Assembly: GCF_947492815.1 (NCBI RefSeq)
Contig: NZ_CANLOB010000002.1
Location: 62,001-126,000, forward strand
Source of the DNA: an uncultured Dokdonia sp.
GTDB lineage: Bacteria; Bacteroidota; Bacteroidia; Flavobacteriales; Flavobacteriaceae
DNA length: 64,000 nt
Reading direction: 5' to 3'
The notes under the pieces: model-generated
What the model was told of the DNA's origin: nothing
Seen by the model: only the letters and a program-made list of their open reading frames with translations
Database searches by the model: none
Part shown: positions 61,456 through 64,000 of the stretch, one piece after another
How the letters are laid out: the number at the start of each line of letters is the position of its first letter
Position numbering within the stretch: position 1 is the first letter of the stretch
Position numbers and translations under genes: made by a program

Positions 61456-64000
61456 ATGAAATTTAAACTACTATTTTTAGTGTTCTGTCTACTTCCCTTT
61501 TTGTCTTATGGACAAATAGAAGACAAGGAAAAGCCTTTTTTCCAAGGTAAAATCTCTTCTGTAGAGTATGTGAGTTCTTTATTATCTAGGCCTAATGACC
61601 TTGTAGCACCAGATAATTCTGTAAAAGAAGCCAAAGACAAGAGGTCTTTAGCTCCACAAATTGTTCAAGGGAAAGATCCTCAAGTTGAGAATGATTATTT
61701 TGTAAGAAATAGGCATGAAATGGAGCAAAGTGTTCGCATGGCTCCTGCAAGTGTTGTTTTTGATGCGTATGCATCGGGATCACAGCCTACAGATCCTTCA
61801 CTGGCTGTGGGTCCTAATCATGTAATGGTTGTATTCAATACAGGTTTTGCTATTTATGATAAATCTGGGAATCAATTATTGGGGCAAACTGCTCCAAATC
61901 CTGCCATTTTTCCTTCTGGAGGTTGTTGTGATCTTACAGTGTCTTATGATAATGCTGCAGATAGATGGGTGCTTTCATTCTTAGGATCAGGAGCTCAAGT
62001 AGCAGTTTCTGACGGTCCAAACCCGCTTACAGCAAACTGGTTTGTGTATACAATTTCTGGAATACAAGATTACCAAAAATTATCGGTATGGAGTGATGGA
62101 TATTATATCACTGAAAACACAGGTGGTTCAAATAGATTATGGGCATTAGAGAGAGATGCCATGTTAGTAGGAGATCCAAATGCTCAAATTTTAGGGTTTA
62201 ATCTTCCTGGGATAGTAACAAGTGGATTTTTTAGCCCGCAAGCATTAAATGTAACAGATAGCAATTTGCCTGCACCAGGAGGAGCAACCATTGTATACCT
62301 CCAAGATGATGCTTGGAATGGAGTATCTGTAGATCACATCAAAGTTTGGACTGCTGATGTGAATTGGTCTAACCCGTCAAGTTCAACAGTGTCCAATCCA
62401 ACACAAATTAATACAACTCCTTTTATAAGTGTATTTGATAATGGAAGTTTTTCAAATTTATTACAACCAGGAAATGGAAGACGTATTAGTATAGATGCAT
62501 TACAAGCAACTATTATGAATCAAGCGCAATTTAGAAAGTTTGCTACGCATAACTCAGCTGTTTTTAATTTTGTAGTAGATGCCGATGCGAGTTCTGGGGA
62601 ACAAGCAGCAGTACGTTGGTATGAATTTCGCCAGAGTGGAGATAATCAACCTTGGTCATTATATCAAGAAGGTACATATACAGCACCAGATGGCAGACAT
62701 GCTTGGAATGCAAGTATGGCTATGGATGCACAAGGTAATATAGGAATGGGATATACGTCTATGTCAGGACCTAGTACACCATCAACTGTGTTTGTAAGTT
62801 CATATTATACAGGAAGAATGAGTACAGATCCATTAGGAACTATGACAGTTATGGAAGGATTGATAGCTAATGGTGATGCTAAAATTCCTGGCACTCGTTA
62901 TGGTGATTATAGTAAAATGGATGTAGATCCTTCTGACGGTTCTACCTTCTGGTTTATTAATGAGTATATGAATAGTGGAAGGAGAGGTGTTGTTGGTGCG
63001 TTCCAATTACAAGCGGGACCTCCAGATACTGAAGCTCCAACTGATCCAACAAACCTAGTCGCTTCTAATATTACTTCCAATAGTGCAACACTTAGTTGGA
63101 ATGCTTCTTCAGATAATGTAGGTGTCGTGAGTTATACTATTTCTATAGATGGGAATAGTGTAGGTTCTTCTGCAACCACAACATTTGATGTGACGGGACT
63201 TACAGAACTAACATTATATAATGCTTCTGTAAATGCTGTGGATGCAGCAGGAAATGTTTCAGGAGATGCTACTACCTCATTTACCACACTTGAAGATAAT
63301 GGTGGTACTCCGGGTGTGATTGCTGGTTATTTCTTTGAGACTGGCTTTGATGGATGGATCGATGGAGGAAGTGATTGTGCAAGGCAATCTACCACAAATT
63401 CTTTTGAAGGATCATTCTCAATACGATTAAGAGATAACTCTAATTCTTCAAATATGGTCTCACCTGTATTAGATTTATCAGGAAATAATCAAGTAACGAT
63501 CGAATTCCATTCGTTTGCAACTAGTATGGAAAATGGAGAAGATTATTTTGTTGAATTCTTTAATGGATCTTCGTATCAAGTAATTGGTCAGTATGTGAGT
63601 GGAACAGATTTTTCTAATGGATCTTTCTTTACAGATACCATCACATTAGATAGCAGTAATTTTAACTTTAATGCTTCCAATAGATTTCGTATTCGTTGTG
63701 ATGCGAGCGCAAATAATGATCAAATATGGATAGATCAGGTAATTGTATCTGGTGATAATGTAAGTTCATTAAGAACAAAAGATGAAGCACCTACAATTAC
63801 AGCTTTACGCTCATTTACTGAAGCTTCAAAAGATAATATTAAGCTGTATCCTAATCCAGCTAAATCACAGTTGACAATTGATGTTCTGGATGAAACTTAT
63901 GAAGAGATCATTATTTTCTCTTCTACAGGAACTATTGTGCAAAAGATGAATCCTAAGCAAGATTCTCTTTCTGTTGATGTGTCTAAATTATCATCAGGAA
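61456..64000 (+). CDS. T9SS-secreted protein with fibronectin III and type A sorting domain (3' end cut by window)
   Basis: ATG 61456 starts a signal peptide (MKFKLLFLVFCLLPFLSYGQ). The frame stays open to base 64000, about 848 codons. The first 500 mature residues form a beta-propeller-like domain (GSQPTDPSLAVGPNHVMVVFN, CCDLTVSYDNAADRWVLSFLG, WSDGYYITENTGGSNRLWALERD; in parts). A fibronectin III domain follows (about 530-615, PTDPTNLVASNITSNSATLSW). Next is a MAM-like or CBM-like part (GYFFETGFDGWIDGGSDC), and the tail is the start of a type A T9SS domain (IKLYPNPAKSQLTIDV ... VDVSKLSSG). The last 10 or so residues are missing because of the window edge. The mature protein is expected on the cell surface or in the medium; peptidase or glycan activity is not shown. 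Confidence 0.9.
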   Translation, partial: MKFKLLFLVFCLLPFLSYGQIEDKEKPFFQGKISSVEYVSSLLSRPNDLVAPDNSVKEAKDKRSLAPQIVQGKDPQVENDYFVRNRHEMEQSVRMAPASVVFDAYASGSQPTDPSLAVGPNHVMVVFNTGFAIYDKSGNQLLGQTAPNPAIFPSGGCCDLTVSYDNAADRWVLSFLGSGAQVAVSDGPNPLTANWFVYTISGIQDYQKLSVWSDGYYITENTGGSNRLWALERDAMLVGDPNAQILGFNLPGIVTSGFFSPQALNVTDSNLPAPGGATIVYLQDDAWNGVSVDHIKVWTADVNWSNPSSSTVSNPTQINTTPFISVFDNGSFSNLLQPGNGRRISIDALQATIMNQAQFRKFATHNSAVFNFVVDADASSGEQAAVRWYEFRQSGDNQPWSLYQEGTYTAPDGRHAWNASMAMDAQGNIGMGYTSMSGPSTPSTVFVSSYYTGRMSTDPLGTMTVMEGLIANGDAKIPGTRYGDYSKMDVDPSDGSTFWFINEYMNSGRRGVVGAFQLQAGPPDTEAPTDPTNLVASNITSNSATLSWNASSDNVGVVSYTISIDGNSVGSSATTTFDVTGLTELTLYNASVNAVDAAGNVSGDATTSFTTLEDNGGTPGVIAGYFFETGFDGWIDGGSDCARQSTTNSFEGSFSIRLRDNSNSSNMVSPVLDLSGNNQVTIEFHSFATSMENGEDYFVEFFNGSSYQVIGQYVSGTDFSNGSFFTDTITLDSSNFNFNASNRFRIRCDASANNDQIWIDQVIVSGDNVSSLRTKDEAPTITALRSFTEASKDNIKLYPNPAKSQLTIDVLDETYEEIIIFSSTGTIVQKMNPKQDSLSVDVSKLSSG

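Noticed and set aside
1..64000. tRNA, rRNA, CRISPR arrays, transposases, integrase or phage structural genes.
   Set aside because: I found no convincing signals. The repeats here are dispersed hairpins, not regularly spaced arrays, and no attachment-site duplications were seen beside a tRNA.

Overview
The window looks like the chromosome of a marine Flavobacteriaceae-type member of the Bacteroidota. This rests on low GC, several proteins with type IX secretion (T9SS) sorting tails, a PorP/SprF-OmpA-adhesin module, TonB receptors with CarboxypepD_reg N-domains, TAnnTTTG-type -7 boxes, and the homogentisate and tryptophan ring-cleavage dioxygenases usual in these bacteria. I cannot name the genus with confidence. 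I see no rRNA, tRNA, CRISPR array, transposase or phage genes.

Region 1 (1-10.6 kb) is accessory and repeat-rich. It opens with a very AT-rich operon cut by the window edge: an AAA/ABC-type ATPase, an HNH nuclease (together a Septu-like PtuA/PtuB pair) and a DUF5655/PDDEXK nuclease. This is a probable anti-phage system. Next come a DUF2188 protein and a GIY-YIG nuclease gene lying between two long direct repeats. These repeats belong to a family of hairpin elements found almost only between 4.08 and 10.57 kb. Thioredoxin, a ThiE-like protein, small secreted proteins and an HtrA-like protease are scattered among them.

Region 2 (10.6-28.1 kb) holds PhoD-like phosphatase, two tandem T9SS-tailed paralogues, an alpha-2-macroglobulin lipoprotein paired with penicillin-binding protein 1C, an Xre/RES toxin-antitoxin pair with a palindromic operator, a YciI-like gene with an out-of-frame lipoprotein signal, a glyoxalase-CYTH fusion whose linker is made of repeat DNA, and DinB.

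Region 3 (28.3-43.1 kb) carries tyrosine and tryptophan catabolism (hmgA, hppD, kynA). These are split by secreted proteins and a LytS/LytTR-like two-component pair, then followed by an M23 peptidase and pgi.

Region 4 (43.2-64 kb) is outer-membrane and surface biology: an Oar-like TonB receptor, a secreted EEP nuclease divergent from a TonB receptor-DUF5689 lipoprotein pair, a lipoprotein gene broken by an in-frame TAG, an adhesin/SprF/OmpA operon transcribed leftward, and a T9SS-tailed secreted protein running off the right edge.

A 14-bp perfect palindrome, GCTTTCGCGAAAGC, overlies the whole window. It has 11 exact and at least 6 near copies. It sits in intergenic DNA and also inside coding sequence in all three reading frames.
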